A stretch of DNA of 64,000 nt from JBHYGK01 sp051859045 (GTDB lineage: Bacteria; Pseudomonadota; Gammaproteobacteria; Xanthomonadales; Xanthomonadaceae). The notes beneath the pieces were generated by a model, which had not been told where the DNA came from, searched no databases, and saw only the letters and a list, made by a program, of their open reading frames with translations. The DNA is taken from NCBI GenBank assembly GCA_051859045.1, contig JBHYGK010000006.1:1-64000 (forward strand). The letters are read 5' to 3'. Of the stretch, positions 39,185 through 49,644 are shown piece by piece. The position numbers were made by a program, and so were the translations under genes. How positions within the stretch are numbered: the first letter of the stretch is position 1; every line of letters begins with the position of its first letter.

Positions 39185-39640
39185 CTACTCGATGGGCGCG
39201 CCGGCCGGGGCCAGGCGCAGGGGGATGGGGCGGCGCGCGGGCGGCGCGAGCATGTCGGCGAGGCTGACCGCGCGCAGGGCGTCGGCGACCACGTCGTTGA
39301 TCCGGCGCCAGTTCGCGCGCACCCCGCAGTGGTCCTCGAGGCCGCACTGGCCGGCGTGCAGCGAGCACTCGGTCATGCCCAGCGGACCCTCCATGGCCTC
39401 GACCACCTCGACCAGCGTGATCGCCGCCGCCGCGCGGGCCAGGCGGTAGCCGCCGTTGGCGCCGCGGAAGCTCTCGACGAGGCCGGCCTGGGCCAGCGGC
39501 TTGAGCACCTTGGCCACCGTGGGCGCCTCGAGGTGGGCGCGCTCGGCCAGCTCGCTGGCGCTGTGCACCACGCCGGGCCGCGCGGCGAGCACGGTCAGCA
39601 CGAGGGTGGCGTAGTCGGTGAGCTTGGTGACGCGCAGCAT
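39185..39640 (-). CDS. Rrf2 family Fe-S regulator of the suf operon (SufR/IscR-like)
   Basis: Winged-helix Rrf2 regulator, 151 aa from the ATG at 39640. The HTH spans about residues 8-65 (LTDYATLVLTVLAA...LAERAHLEAPTVAKVLKPLAQAGLV). Three cysteines, C92, C99 and C105, in the TECSLHAGQC...DHC arrangement are the cluster ligands of IscR-type proteins. As the first gene of the suf operon it very likely senses Fe-S status and represses its own promoter at 39723-39751. A longer in-frame upstream form would start on the promoter and is not credible. Confidence 0.94.
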   Translation of the reverse strand: MLRVTKLTDYATLVLTVLAARPGVVHSASELAERAHLEAPTVAKVLKPLAQAGLVESFRGANGGYRLARAAAAITLVEVVEAMEGPLGMTECSLHAGQCGLEDHCGVRANWRRINDVVADALRAVSLADMLAPPARRPIPLRLAPAGAPIE

Positions 39641-39722
39641 GGGCGTGGCGACCGCGGTGGGCGGGCTGGGCCTCGGTGGGGAAGGGGGGTGGTCCGGGGC
39701 GGGGCCTCGAATCAGGACCCAA

Positions 39723-39751
39723 ATTGTACGGATTCCACCGGCCCGGCTCAA
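39723..39751 (-). promoter_or_regulatory. Sigma-70 promoter of the suf operon
   Basis: On the minus strand TTGAGC (39751-39746), a 17-base spacer, then TACAAT (39728-39723), the best promoter match in the window. It lies about 83 bases before the Rrf2 ATG. The AT-richer ends ATTG...CAAT may form part of the regulator's site. Confidence 0.7.
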
Positions 39752-39825
39752 TCCACGCCGCGTGAGGACGCCGGGGCGTGCTTCGGCCAGAATGCGCGCC
39801 CGCCTCCCATACGACCCGCGCCCCG

Positions 39826-40347
39826 ATGCCGAGCCCCCGCCCCGCCGCCCGTCCCGCCGCCCCCTCCGCCGCCGCCGGCCCCGCGATCGAGGCCCGGCGC
39901 TCGCCGATCCACGGCAACGGCGTGTTCGCCGTGCGCGCGATCCCCGCGGGCGAGCAGCTCATCCGCTACGTCGGCAAGCTGCGCAGCCACGCCGAGGCCG
40001 ACGCGCTGCACGAGGGCAACACCGACTCCGGCCACACCTTCCTGTTCACGCTCAACGGCGACTGGGTGATCGACGCCAACGTGCAGGGCAACGACGCGCG
40101 CTGGATCAACCACGGCTGCGCGCCGAACTGCCAGGCGGTGCTGGTGGAGCACGCCAGCGACCGGCGCCGCGACCAGGTGTGGATCGAGGCCCTGCGCGAC
40201 ATCGCGCCGGGCGAGGAGCTGACCTACAACTACGGCATCGTGCTGGCCGAGCCGCACACCGCGCGGATGAAGCGGCTGTGGACCTGCCTGTGCGGCGCGC
40301 CGGCCTGCACCGGCACGATGCTGCAGCCCAAGCCCCGCAAGCGCTGA
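39826..40347 (+). CDS. SET domain protein (lysine methyltransferase type)
   Basis: 173 aa with a SET domain, the eukaryotic histone-methyltransferase fold also found in scattered bacteria. Visible motifs: IEARRSPIHGNGVFAVRAIPAGEQLIRYVG (SET-N), WINHGCAPNCQA (95-103, the NHxC SAM-binding motif), EELTYNYG (catalytic Tyr) and a post-SET Cys cluster (C102, C154, C156, C161) that would bind zinc. All catalytic elements look intact. The ATG at 39826 is chosen; an upstream in-frame ATG at 39778 is less likely. The target protein is unknown. Confidence 0.93.
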   Translation: MPSPRPAARPAAPSAAAGPAIEARRSPIHGNGVFAVRAIPAGEQLIRYVGKLRSHAEADALHEGNTDSGHTFLFTLNGDWVIDANVQGNDARWINHGCAPNCQAVLVEHASDRRRDQVWIEALRDIAPGEELTYNYGIVLAEPHTARMKRLWTCLCGAPACTGTMLQPKPRKR

Positions 40348-40390
40348 GCCGCGCGGGCGCCGGGGCGCCGGCGCGGCCCGCGCGGGCTCA
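40345..40390. repeat. Stop-straddling palindrome, SET / DUF533 genes
   Basis: TGAGCC-GCGCGGGC (40345-40358) pairs with GCCCGCGC-(G)-GGCTCA (40376-40390), taking in the stop codons of both convergent genes. One base is bulged. No U-tract. Confidence 0.55.
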
Positions 40391-41062
40391 GCCCGCGGCG
40401 CGCGCCTGCTGCTCGAGCTGCAGGCGCAGCGCCGGCTCGATCTTCAGCTGGCGGGCCAGCTCGTCGAGGTAGGCCTTCTCCATGAAGTTCTGCTCGTCGG
40501 CCACCAGCACGCTGGCGAGGAACATCTCGTGCGCCAGCGCCGGCGTGCTGGCCTGCGCGGCCACCAGGGCCGGGTCGAGCGGGCTGGCCAGCTCGGCCTG
40601 CAGCCAGGCCTGCAGCGCGGGGTCGGCGCCGAGCTTGGCCACGCCCTCGTCGATCAGCTGGCGCTCGCGCGCGTCGACGTGGCCGTCGGCCTTGGCCGCG
40701 GCGACGATCGCGGCGAGCACCCCGCGCGCGTGCTGCTCGACCTCGGCGCCCTGGGCGCGATCGGCGGTGGTGCCCTGGGCCGGCACCGCGGCGCTGCCGG
40801 GCTGCTGGGCCTTGTAGTCGTTGTAGGCCTTGTAGGCGAGCACGCCGAGCGCGGCCAGGCCGCCCACGGCGGCGACCTTGCCCACCGTGCCGCGGGTGCG
40901 CTTGTGGCCGAGCAGCAGGCCGAGCGCACCGCCGCCCAGCGCGCCCTTGGCGAAGTCGCCGAGGCCCGGCGTGCCCTGGCCGACGCCGATGGCGCCGGCG
41001 GCGCCGCCCATCTGGGACTGCGCGGTGCGGAGCATCTGGTCGAGGAAGCGCTGCATGCTCAT
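40388..41062 (-). CDS. DUF533 / TerB-like protein
   Basis: 224 aa from the ATG at 41062. A Gly/Ala-rich N-terminal half (about 18-75) with a hydrophobic stretch (KVAAVGGLAALGVLAYKAYNDY) leads to a TerB-like helical domain (about 105-220: EVEQHARGVLAAIVAAAKADGHVDARERQLIDEGVAKLG...YLDELARQLKIEP). DUF533 proteins are widespread and annotated as membrane-associated; the function is unknown. TerB similarity does not imply tellurite resistance here, as no other ter genes are present. Confidence 0.88.
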   Translation of the reverse strand: MSMQRFLDQMLRTAQSQMGGAAGAIGVGQGTPGLGDFAKGALGGGALGLLLGHKRTRGTVGKVAAVGGLAALGVLAYKAYNDYKAQQPGSAAVPAQGTTADRAQGAEVEQHARGVLAAIVAAAKADGHVDARERQLIDEGVAKLGADPALQAWLQAELASPLDPALVAAQASTPALAHEMFLASVLVADEQNFMEKAYLDELARQLKIEPALRLQLEQQARAAG

Positions 41063-41151
41063 GGGTCTGCCTTGGCCGGTCGTTGGGGAACCACAGCGTT
41101 GCGGGCGGGCCCGGCGGCATTCAAGGGGGCGCGGCCCCCGGCGGCGCGCCG

Positions 41152-41168
41152 GCGCCCGTAGACTGGCG
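41152..41168 (+). promoter_or_regulatory. Putative promoter core for the alpha/beta hydrolase gene
   Basis: GCGCCCGTAGACTGGCG, identical to the 17-mer before hutD. TAGACT (41158-41163) is only 8 bases from the ATG at 41172, which would put transcription start at or next to the start codon. Confidence 0.45.
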
Positions 41169-41171
41169 CGC

Positions 41172-41951
41172 ATGTCCGATGCCTCCGCTCCCGTCCCCGC
41201 GGCGTCCGCCGCCCTCCCGCCGCGCGCGCTGCTGCTGCACGGCGCCGGCGGCGGCGGCTGGGAGTGGGCGGTCTGGACGCGGGTGTTCGCGGCCGAGGGC
41301 TGGCGCGTGGCCGCCCCGGACCTGCCCGCCGCCGACGCCGGCCTCGAGGCCACGACGCTGGCCGACGAGCGCGCCTCGGCGCTGGCCGCGGCGCGCGCCC
41401 TCGGGCCCGGCGCGCTGCTGGTCGGCGCCAGCCTCGGCGGGCTGCACGCGATGGCGATCGCCGATGCCGCCGCGGCCTCGGCGCTGGTGCTGGTGAATCC
41501 CGTGCCGCCGGCCGGCGTCCCCGGCGCGGCCTGGCCGCCGGAGGCGCGCGCCTGGCCCGATCGGGTGCCCTGGGGGCGCGACGCCCGGCTCGCCGGCACC
41601 CGCCGCGCGCTGCCCGGTGCCGACGAGGCCGCGGCCCTGCATGCGTTCCGGCGCTGGCGCGACGCGCCGGGCCGGGTGCTCGCCGAGGCCGCCGCGGGGC
41701 TGCCCGTGGCCCGCCCGGCCTGCCCGGTGCTGGTGCTGGCGTCGCGCGACGACGCCGACGTGCCCGCCGCCACCAGCGCCGCGCTCGCGCTGGCCTGGGG
41801 CGCCGACCTGCAGTGGCTGGAGGGCGGCCACGTGGACCCGCTGCTGGGCCGCGACGCGGCCCGCGTGGCGGCCCTGGTGGCGGCGTGGGCGGACGCGCGG
41901 CGGGGCCCGGCGGGGTTGGCGCCGGTCGCCGCGCCGCCACCGCCCGGCTGA
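41172..41951 (+). CDS. Alpha/beta hydrolase
   Basis: 259 aa, cytoplasmic. It has the oxyanion HGAGGGGWEWA segment, the nucleophile elbow GASLGG (S87), an acidic residue in VLASRDDADVP and a C-terminal GGHVDPL His, so the catalytic triad is complete. The substrate is unknown; esterase or lactonase-like activity would be the default guess. The ATG at 41172 is the only sensible start, and there is almost no room for an untranslated leader. Confidence 0.9.
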   Translation: MSDASAPVPAASAALPPRALLLHGAGGGGWEWAVWTRVFAAEGWRVAAPDLPAADAGLEATTLADERASALAAARALGPGALLVGASLGGLHAMAIADAAAASALVLVNPVPPAGVPGAAWPPEARAWPDRVPWGRDARLAGTRRALPGADEAAALHAFRRWRDAPGRVLAEAAAGLPVARPACPVLVLASRDDADVPAATSAALALAWGADLQWLEGGHVDPLLGRDAARVAALVAAWADARRGPAGLAPVAAPPPPG

Positions 41952-42063
41952 GCGCCGGGCCGGCGTTGGGCGGCCGCTCAGCTTCGCGGGCCCGGATTCA
42001 GCCGGCGTTGCCCGTCCCGGCCTAGCGTGCCCCCCGCGCCAGTCCCGGCGCAGGAGTGCCGCC

Positions 42064-42636
42064 ATGACCCGTCGTCGCCCGATCCAGCTCGCCCTCGTCC
42101 TCGCGCTCGCCACCGCCGCCGGCGCCGCCGCGGCCGGCCCGTATGGCCCGCAGGGCCGCGGCTGGGGCCCGCCCGCCCACGCCCAGGGCCCGCAGACCCG
42201 CGTCGAGTACGCCCAGGTCGTGCGCGTGGACCCGATCATCGAGGCCTACGACGAGCCGGTCAGCCGCGAGGAGTGCTGGGTCGAGCGCGACACCTACCAG
42301 CGCGTGGAGCGCCCGCGCTCCTCGGCCGCGCCGGTGCTCGGCGCGATCGTGGGCGGCGTGGTCGGCAACCAGTTCGGCGACGGCCGCGGCCGCACCGCGA
42401 TGACCGTCGCCGGCGCCGCGCTCGGCGCCACCGTGGCCCGCGACGCGCAGCGCGGCGAGGTGTACGCCGGCGGCGACGTCGAGCGCTGCCGCGTGGTCAC
42501 CGACGTCCAGCGCGAGGAGCGCGTGCTCGGCTACGACGTCACCTACGACTGGCGCGGCGAGCTGTTCCAGGTGCAGACCGACCGCCACCCCGGCGACCGC
42601 ATCCGCATGCGCGTCGAGGCCGTGCCGGAGCTGTGA
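42064..42636 (+). CDS. Glycine-zipper 2TM domain protein, exported
   Basis: 190 aa with a signal peptide (about 1-24) and no lipobox Cys. The centre holds a glycine-zipper double helix (about 98-135: LGAIVGGVVGNQFGDGRGRTAMTVAGAALGATVARD), as in the outer-membrane SlyB/17-kDa antigen group. It is followed by two Cys-flanked segments (C77 and C140 region) and a C-terminal VLGYDVTYDWRGELFQVQTDRHPGDRIRMRV tail typical of the family in Xanthomonadales. Role in the envelope is unknown. A hairpin follows at 42696. Confidence 0.88.
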   Translation: MTRRRPIQLALVLALATAAGAAAAGPYGPQGRGWGPPAHAQGPQTRVEYAQVVRVDPIIEAYDEPVSREECWVERDTYQRVERPRSSAAPVLGAIVGGVVGNQFGDGRGRTAMTVAGAALGATVARDAQRGEVYAGGDVERCRVVTDVQREERVLGYDVTYDWRGELFQVQTDRHPGDRIRMRVEAVPEL

Positions 42637-42695
42637 TCCGCGCGCCCGGCCGCGCCCCGGCGTGAACGGGGCCATGGCCGCTTGAGGAAGACCCG

Positions 42696-42720
42696 CGGGG
42701 GGCCGACACTCGGCCCCCCG
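42696..42720 (+). terminator. Terminator-like hairpin after the glycine-zipper gene
   Basis: Perfect 11-bp stem CGGGGGGCCGA / TCGGCCCCCCG with a CAC loop, 60 bases after the stop codon. Only a weak T-run (CGTCGTTTG) follows, so efficiency is uncertain. Confidence 0.55.
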
Positions 42721-42740
42721 CCGTCGTTTGGGCCCTCCGC

Positions 42741-44462
42741 ATGCCGCGTCGTCCGTCGTCGTCCCACCGCACCATCGCCGCCGGCCTGCTGGCCGCCGCG
42801 CTCGCCGCCCCGGCCCTCGCGCTCGAGCCGCCGCGACCGCCGGCCGCGGCGCTGGCTCCGCCGCCGGCGGTCACCGTGCTGCACAACGTCCGCGTGCACA
42901 CCCTCGACGACGCCCGGCCCGAGGCGGCCGCGCTGGCCTGGGGCCCGGACGGCCGGCTGCTCGACGTGGGCGAGGCCGAGGCGCTGCTGGCGCGCTATCC
43001 CGGCGAGCGCCACCTCGACGGCGGCGGCGCCACCGTCATCCCCGGCCTGATCGACGCGCACGGCCACCTGATGGGCCTCGGCGACGCGCTGATGCGCGCC
43101 GACCTGATGGGCGCCGACTCCAAGGCCGAGATCCTGGCCCGGCTGCAGGCCTTCGCCGCCGACCTCCCGCCCGGCGCCTGGCTGCTGGGCCGCGGCTGGG
43201 ACCAGAACCGCTGGCCCGAGGCCGAGCGCGACTTCCCCACCGCCGCCGACCTCGACGCGGCCTTCCCCGATCGCCCGGTGTGGCTGGAGCGCGTCGACGG
43301 CCACGCCAGCTGGGGCAACTCGGCCGCGCTGCGCGCCAGCACCCGCGCGCTGGAGGGCGACTGGCAGCCCGAGGGCGGGCGGATCCTGCGCGACGCCGCG
43401 GGCCGCCCGACCGGCGTGTTCATCGACACCGCCGCGCAGTTCATCGAGGCCGCGGTGCCCGCGCCCGATGCCGCCTACCGCGAGGAGGCCCTGAGGCGCG
43501 CGCTGGCCGCCGCGGCCGCGAACGGCCTGACCGGCCTGCACGACATGGGCACGCGGCTCGAGGACCTGGCCCTGCTGCGCCGCGTCGCCGACGCCGGCGA
43601 GCTCACCCTGCGCGTCACCGGCTACGCCGACGGCGACAACGCGATGCTGGCCGCGCTGTGCGCGGTGGGCCCGTGGCGGCACGCCGGCGGCCGGCTGCGC
43701 ATGAACGGCGTCAAGCTGTACGCCGACGGCGCGCTGGGCAGCCGCGGCGCGGCGCTCGAGGCCGACTACCACGACGCCCCGGGCGAGCGCGGCCTGCTGG
43801 TGACCTCGCCCGAGGCGCTGGGCGTGGCGATGGACAAGGCCCGCGACTGCGGCCTGCAGGTGGCCGCGCACGCGATCGGCGACCGCGGCAACCGGATCGT
43901 GATCGACCTCTTCGACGAGCGCCTGGCCGACGCCAACGCCGCGCGCTGGCGGGTGGAGCACGCGCAGGTGGTCGATCCGGCGCTGATCCCGCGCTTCGCG
44001 CAGCTGGCCGTGATCGCGTCGATGCAGCCCACCCACGCCACCTCCGACATGCCCTGGGCCGGCGAGCGGCTGGGCCCCGCGCGGCTCGACGGCGCCTACG
44101 CCTGGCGCCGCTTCATGGACGCCGGCGTGCGCCTGGCGCTGGGCTCGGACGTGCCGGTGGAGCCGGTGGACCCGCGCCTCGGGCTGTACGCCGCGGTGAC
44201 CCGCCAGGACCTCGCGGGCCGGCCGCCGGGCGGCTGGCTGCCGGGCCAGCGGCTGTCGCTGGCCGAGGCGCTGCGCGGCTTCACCGTCGACGCCGCCTAC
44301 GCGGGCTTCGCCGAGGCCGAGGTGGGCCGGCTGGCGCCGGGGATGCAGGCCGACTTCGTGCTGCTCGACCGCGATCCCGCCGCGATCGAGGCGCGCGAAC
44401 TGCCGACGCTGCGCGTGCTGCAGACCTGGGTCGGCGGCGAGCGCGTGTTCGCCGCGGAGTGA
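42741..44462 (+). CDS. Amidohydrolase family protein (YtcJ-like), exported
   Basis: 573 aa metal-dependent hydrolase with a signal peptide (about 1-28). It shows VIPGLIDAHGHLMGLG (HxH metal site), LLGRGWDQNRW, the VDGHASWGNSAAL segment, GLTGLHDMG, LYADGALGSRGAAL, AAHAIGDRGNR and the final ALGSDVPVEPVDP Asp, all typical of the YtcJ/exoenzyme-regulatory group. The substrate is unknown; family members hydrolyse amide bonds of varied compounds. The export signal sets it in the periplasm. Confidence 0.93.
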   Translation: MPRRPSSSHRTIAAGLLAAALAAPALALEPPRPPAAALAPPPAVTVLHNVRVHTLDDARPEAAALAWGPDGRLLDVGEAEALLARYPGERHLDGGGATVIPGLIDAHGHLMGLGDALMRADLMGADSKAEILARLQAFAADLPPGAWLLGRGWDQNRWPEAERDFPTAADLDAAFPDRPVWLERVDGHASWGNSAALRASTRALEGDWQPEGGRILRDAAGRPTGVFIDTAAQFIEAAVPAPDAAYREEALRRALAAAAANGLTGLHDMGTRLEDLALLRRVADAGELTLRVTGYADGDNAMLAALCAVGPWRHAGGRLRMNGVKLYADGALGSRGAALEADYHDAPGERGLLVTSPEALGVAMDKARDCGLQVAAHAIGDRGNRIVIDLFDERLADANAARWRVEHAQVVDPALIPRFAQLAVIASMQPTHATSDMPWAGERLGPARLDGAYAWRRFMDAGVRLALGSDVPVEPVDPRLGLYAAVTRQDLAGRPPGGWLPGQRLSLAEALRGFTVDAAYAGFAEAEVGRLAPGMQADFVLLDRDPAAIEARELPTLRVLQTWVGGERVFAAE

Positions 44463-44480
44463 GGCCGGCCCGCCCCGCGC

Positions 44481-45353
44481 TCAGCCGAGCGCGGCGGTGC
44501 CGGTGAGCACGGTGGTCGACGCGCCGCCCAGCCAGATGCCGTCGGCCTCGACGGCCATCGCCACGCGGCCGTCGCGGCCCAGCTCGCGGCCCTGGCTGGC
44601 GAGGTAGCGCGGCGCCGGCAGGCGCCCGTGCCGGGCGAGGAACGCCGCCAGCGCGGCATTACCGCTGCCGGTGACCGGATCCTCGGGGATGCCGTCGGCG
44701 GGGCAGAAGCAGCGCACCGCCACGTCGGCATCGGCGCCGTCGCCCTCGCGGCCCACCACCGCCACGCCGACCGCGCCGCGCGCCAGCGTCAGCGCGGCCA
44801 GCGCGCCCATGTCGGGGGCCAGCGCGCGCACCTCGGCGGCGCTGGCGTACTCGGCGCACCACCAGTGCGGGCCGTTGTCGACGACCACCGGCGCGGGCTC
44901 GCGCAGCGGCGTCGCGCCGAGCGCGGTGCCCAGCGCGTCGGCGTCGCCGGCGACCACTGCGGCGAAGCGCGCGTCCGGCGCGCGCACGTGGATCCGGCGG
45001 TCCGCGCCGGCGCCTTCCACGCGCACCGGCAGCAGGCCGGCCGCGCACTCCTGCAGCAGGCGGCCGTCGGCGTCCGGCGTGATCCGCCCGGCCTCGAGCA
45101 GCGCATGCGCGGTGCCCACGCTGGGATGCCCGGCGAAGGGCAGCTCCTGGGCCGGGGTGAAGATGCGCACCCGGTAGCTGGCCCCCGGCGCGCCGGGCGC
45201 GAGCACGAAGGTGGTCTCGCTGAGGTTGGTCCAGCGCGCGATGCGCTGCATGGCGGTGGCGTCGAGGTGGTCGGCGTCGAGGAACACCGCCACGGGGTTG
45301 CCGAAGCAGGCGCGGGTGGTGAACACGTCGACCTGGGCGAAGGCGCTGGGCAT
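44481..45353 (-). CDS. PhzF family phenazine-biosynthesis-like isomerase/epimerase
   Basis: 290 aa, two similar halves with the diaminopimelate-epimerase fold. The catalytic Glu lies in NLSETTFVLAP; other motifs are QVDVFTTRACFGNPVAVFL, LPFAGHPSVGTAHALL and IPEDPVTGSGNAALAAF. Real phenazine synthesis would need other phz genes, none of which are here, so a general isomerase role is likelier. Divergent from lysAC, with 203 bases between them. Confidence 0.92.
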   Translation of the reverse strand: MPSAFAQVDVFTTRACFGNPVAVFLDADHLDATAMQRIARWTNLSETTFVLAPGAPGASYRVRIFTPAQELPFAGHPSVGTAHALLEAGRITPDADGRLLQECAAGLLPVRVEGAGADRRIHVRAPDARFAAVVAGDADALGTALGATPLREPAPVVVDNGPHWWCAEYASAAEVRALAPDMGALAALTLARGAVGVAVVGREGDGADADVAVRCFCPADGIPEDPVTGSGNAALAAFLARHGRLPAPRYLASQGRELGRDGRVAMAVEADGIWLGGASTTVLTGTAALG

Positions 45354-45488
45354 GGCGGGGTGGTCCTGGGGCGGGGCGGGCAGGGTAGACGATGCCCCGC
45401 CCGCGTGGCGCCATCCCCGCGCCCGCGCGACGCCCCGTTGCGCGGATGGGCCCCCGCCCGGACGCCCCGTCGCGGCGGGGTTTTGCCG

Positions 45489-45494
45489 CATAAT
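45489..45494 (+). promoter_or_regulatory. Possible -10 element for lysAC
   Basis: CATAAT in GCCGCATAATCGGG, 63 bases before the lysAC ATG. No -35 found. The leader is too short for a lysine riboswitch. Confidence 0.4.
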
Positions 45495-45556
45495 CGGGCC
45501 ACCCCGCGCCGTGGCGACCGCCGCCGGCCGGCACCCCTCCACCACACGAGACCCTC

Positions 45557-48240
45557 ATGACGCACATCGCGCCCGGGTCGGACGCTGCCTCGCGCGCGGC
45601 CGGCTGGATCGTCCTCAAGTTCGGCGGCACCTCGGTGTCCCGCCGCGAGCGCTGGGACACGATCGGGTCGCTGATGGGCAAACGCGCCTCCGAGGAGGGC
45701 GCGCGCGTGCTGGTGGTGGTGTCGGCGGTGTCCGGCGTCACCAACGCGCTGCAGGCGGCCTGCGACGCGCATGCCGATGGCCCCGCGGTGCGGGCCATGC
45801 TCGAGGCCATCGCCGAGCGCCACCGGGCGTATGCCGCCGACGAGCTCGGGCTGGATCCCGAGGCCGCGCTGGGCCCGCGCCTGGCCGCGCTGCGCGCGCT
45901 CGCCGACGACCCGCGCCGCGCCGCCGGCGCGCTCGACTGGCAGGCCGAGCTGCTGGCCCAGGGCGAGCTGCTGAGCTCGACGCTGGGCGTGGCCTACCTG
46001 CGCGCCCAGGGCCTGGCGGTGGACTGGATGGACGCGCGCGACTGGCTGCACGCCGCGCCGATCCCGCACCAGAGCGCCTGGGGCGCGCGCCTGAGCGTGA
46101 GCTGCGACAGCCAGGGCGATGCGGACACGCGCGCGCGCTTCGACGCCGCCGGCGCGCCGCTGCGCATCACCCAGGGCTTCATCGCGCGCGCCGCCGACGG
46201 CGGCACCGCCATCCTCGGCCGCGGCGGCAGCGACACCTCGGCCGCCTACCTCGGCGCGCTCATCGGCGCCGCCCGGGTGGAGATCTGGACCGACGTGCCC
46301 GGCATGTTCAGCGCCAACCCGCGCCAGGTGCCCGACGCGCGGCTGCTGAGCCGGCTGGACTACGCCGAGGCCCAGGAGATCGCCACCACCGGCGCCAAGG
46401 TGCTGCACCCGCGCTGCATCCATCCCTGCCGCGAGGCCGGGGTGCCGCTGTGGATCCGCGACACCACCCGGCCCGACCTGGCCGGCACCGTCATCGACGG
46501 CGACGCGGCCACCGTGCCCGGCGTGAAGGCCGTCAGCTCGCGGCGCGGGATCGTGCTGGTGTCGATGGAGACCATCGGCATGTGGCAGCAGGTGGGCTTC
46601 CTGGCCGACGTGTTCGAGCGCTTCCGCCGCCACGGGCTGTCGGTGGACATGATCGGCTCCTCGGAAACCAACGTGACCGTGTCGCTCGACCCCTCCGAGA
46701 ACCTCGTCAGCACCGACGTGCTCGAGCGGCTCGGCGCCGACCTGGCCGAGGTCTGCCGGGTCAAGGTGATCGCGCCCTGCGCGGCGGTGACGCTGGTGGG
46801 CCGCGGCATCCGCGGCCTGCTGCACAAGCTTACCGACGTCTGGAGCGAGTTCGGCCGCGAGCGCGTGCACCTGGTGTCGCAGAGCTCCAACGACCTCAAC
46901 CTGACCTTCGTTGTCGACGAGGCGGTGGCCGACGGCCTGCTGCCGCGCCTGCACCAGCTGCTGGTGCAGGCCGGCGCGATGCCGGTCGAGGAGACGGCGG
47001 TGTTCGGCCCGAGCTGGAAGCGCCTCGACGGCCCCAGCCGGCGCGCCGAGCCGTGGTGGCGCGCGGCCGCGCCGCGGCTGCTGGCGCTGGCGCGCGGACG
47101 TGATGGGAGCGAGGGTGATGGGAGCGAGGGCGAGCCCGACGCGCCCGCCACCCCGCGCTACGCCTACCACCTGCCCACGGTCCGCGAGCGCGCCCGCGCG
47201 CTGGCCGGCATCGCCGCCGTCGACCGCCGCTTCTTCGCGATCAAGGCCAACCCGCACCCGGCGATCCTGCGCACGCTCGAGGCCGAGGGCTACGGCTTCG
47301 AGTGCGTCAGCAGCGGCGAGCTGGCCCACGTCTTCGCCAGCCTGCCCGGGCTCGACCCCGAGCGCGTGCTGTTCACGCCCAGCTTCGCGCCGCGCGCGGA
47401 GTACGCCGACGCGCTGGCGCGCGGCGTGCGCGTCACCGTCGACTCGGCCTGGGTGCTGCGATCCTGGCCGGACCTGTTCCAGGGCCGCGAGCTGGTGCTG
47501 CGGATCGACCCCGGCGTGGGCTACGGCCACCACGAGAAGGTCCGCACCGGCGGCAAGGGCGCGAAGTTCGGCCTCGCCGCCGCCGACCTGCCGGCCTTCC
47601 TCGCCGCCGCCCGCGACGCCGGCGCGCGGATCACCGCGCTGCACGCCCACCTCGGCAGCGGCATCCTCGAGCCGGGCTACTGGCGCGAGGTCTACGCGCA
47701 GCTGGCGGCGCTGGCGGCCGGGATCGGGACGATCGCCGCGATCGACGTCGGCGGCGGCCTCGGCATCCCCTACGAGCCCGACGCCGAGCCGCTCGACCTC
47801 GACGCCTACGCCGCCGCGCTGGCCGAGGTGAAGCAGGCCTACCCGCAGTTCGCGCTGTGGATCGAGCCCGGCCGCTTCCTGGTCGCCGAGGCCGGCGTGC
47901 TGCTGCTGCGGGTCACCCAGCTCGGCCACAAGAGCGGCGTGCGCCGCGTGGGCGCCGACGCCGGCATGAACGCGCTGCTGCGCCCGGCGCTGTACAACGC
48001 CTGGCACCGGATCGAGAACCTCGCGCGCCTCGACGCCCCCGACGGCGAGCCCTGCGACGTGGTCGGCCCGATCTGTGAGACCGGCGACGTGCTCGGCCGC
48101 CGCCGCCGCCTCCCCGACGCCACCGCCGAGGGCGACGTGCTGCTGGTCGCCGACGCCGGCGCCTACGGCCGCGTGATGAGCACCACCTACAACCTGCGCG
48201 ACCTGCCGCGCGAGTCCATCCTCGACGACGAGCCCACCGC

Positions 48241-48244
<4 letters not shown>
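45557..48244 (+). CDS. lysAC: Bifunctional aspartate kinase / diaminopimelate decarboxylase LysAC
   Basis: Fusion of the first and last enzymes of lysine synthesis, 895 aa. The aspartate kinase (about 15-490) shows VLKFGGTSVS (K21), GRGGSDTSAAYLGAL, IWTDVPGM and two ACT domains (from about 325: VSMETIGMWQQVGFLADVF). The DAP decarboxylase (about 530-895) has its PLP lysine at K563 in RRFFAIKANPHP, then HAHLGSG, IDVGGGLGIPY, EPGRFLVAEAGVLL and GPICETGDVL. Between them lies a linker with two copies of a 15-base repeat. Fused LysAC is typical of Xanthomonadales. The stop overlaps murL by 4 bases. Confidence 0.96.
47100..47129. repeat. 15-base tandem repeat in the lysAC inter-domain linker
   Basis: GTGATGGGAGCGAGG occurs twice in tandem (47100-47114 and 47115-47129), giving DGSEG-DGSEG at about residues 515-524, exactly at the junction of kinase and decarboxylase. 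Being a multiple of three it can vary without breaking the frame. Confidence 0.9.

Positions 48245-49624
<1,380 letters not shown>

Positions 49625-49644
<20 letters not shown>

Noticed and set aside
40388..41062. Tellurite-resistance function for the DUF533/TerB-like protein
   Set aside because: Fold similarity only; no terC, terD or related genes in the window.
44481..45353. Phenazine biosynthesis
   Set aside because: A single PhzF-family gene without phzA-E/G; the family has many unrelated members.
45354..45556. Lysine riboswitch before lysAC
   Set aside because: The plausible leader is only about 55 bases and lacks the long multi-helix fold; no match seen.
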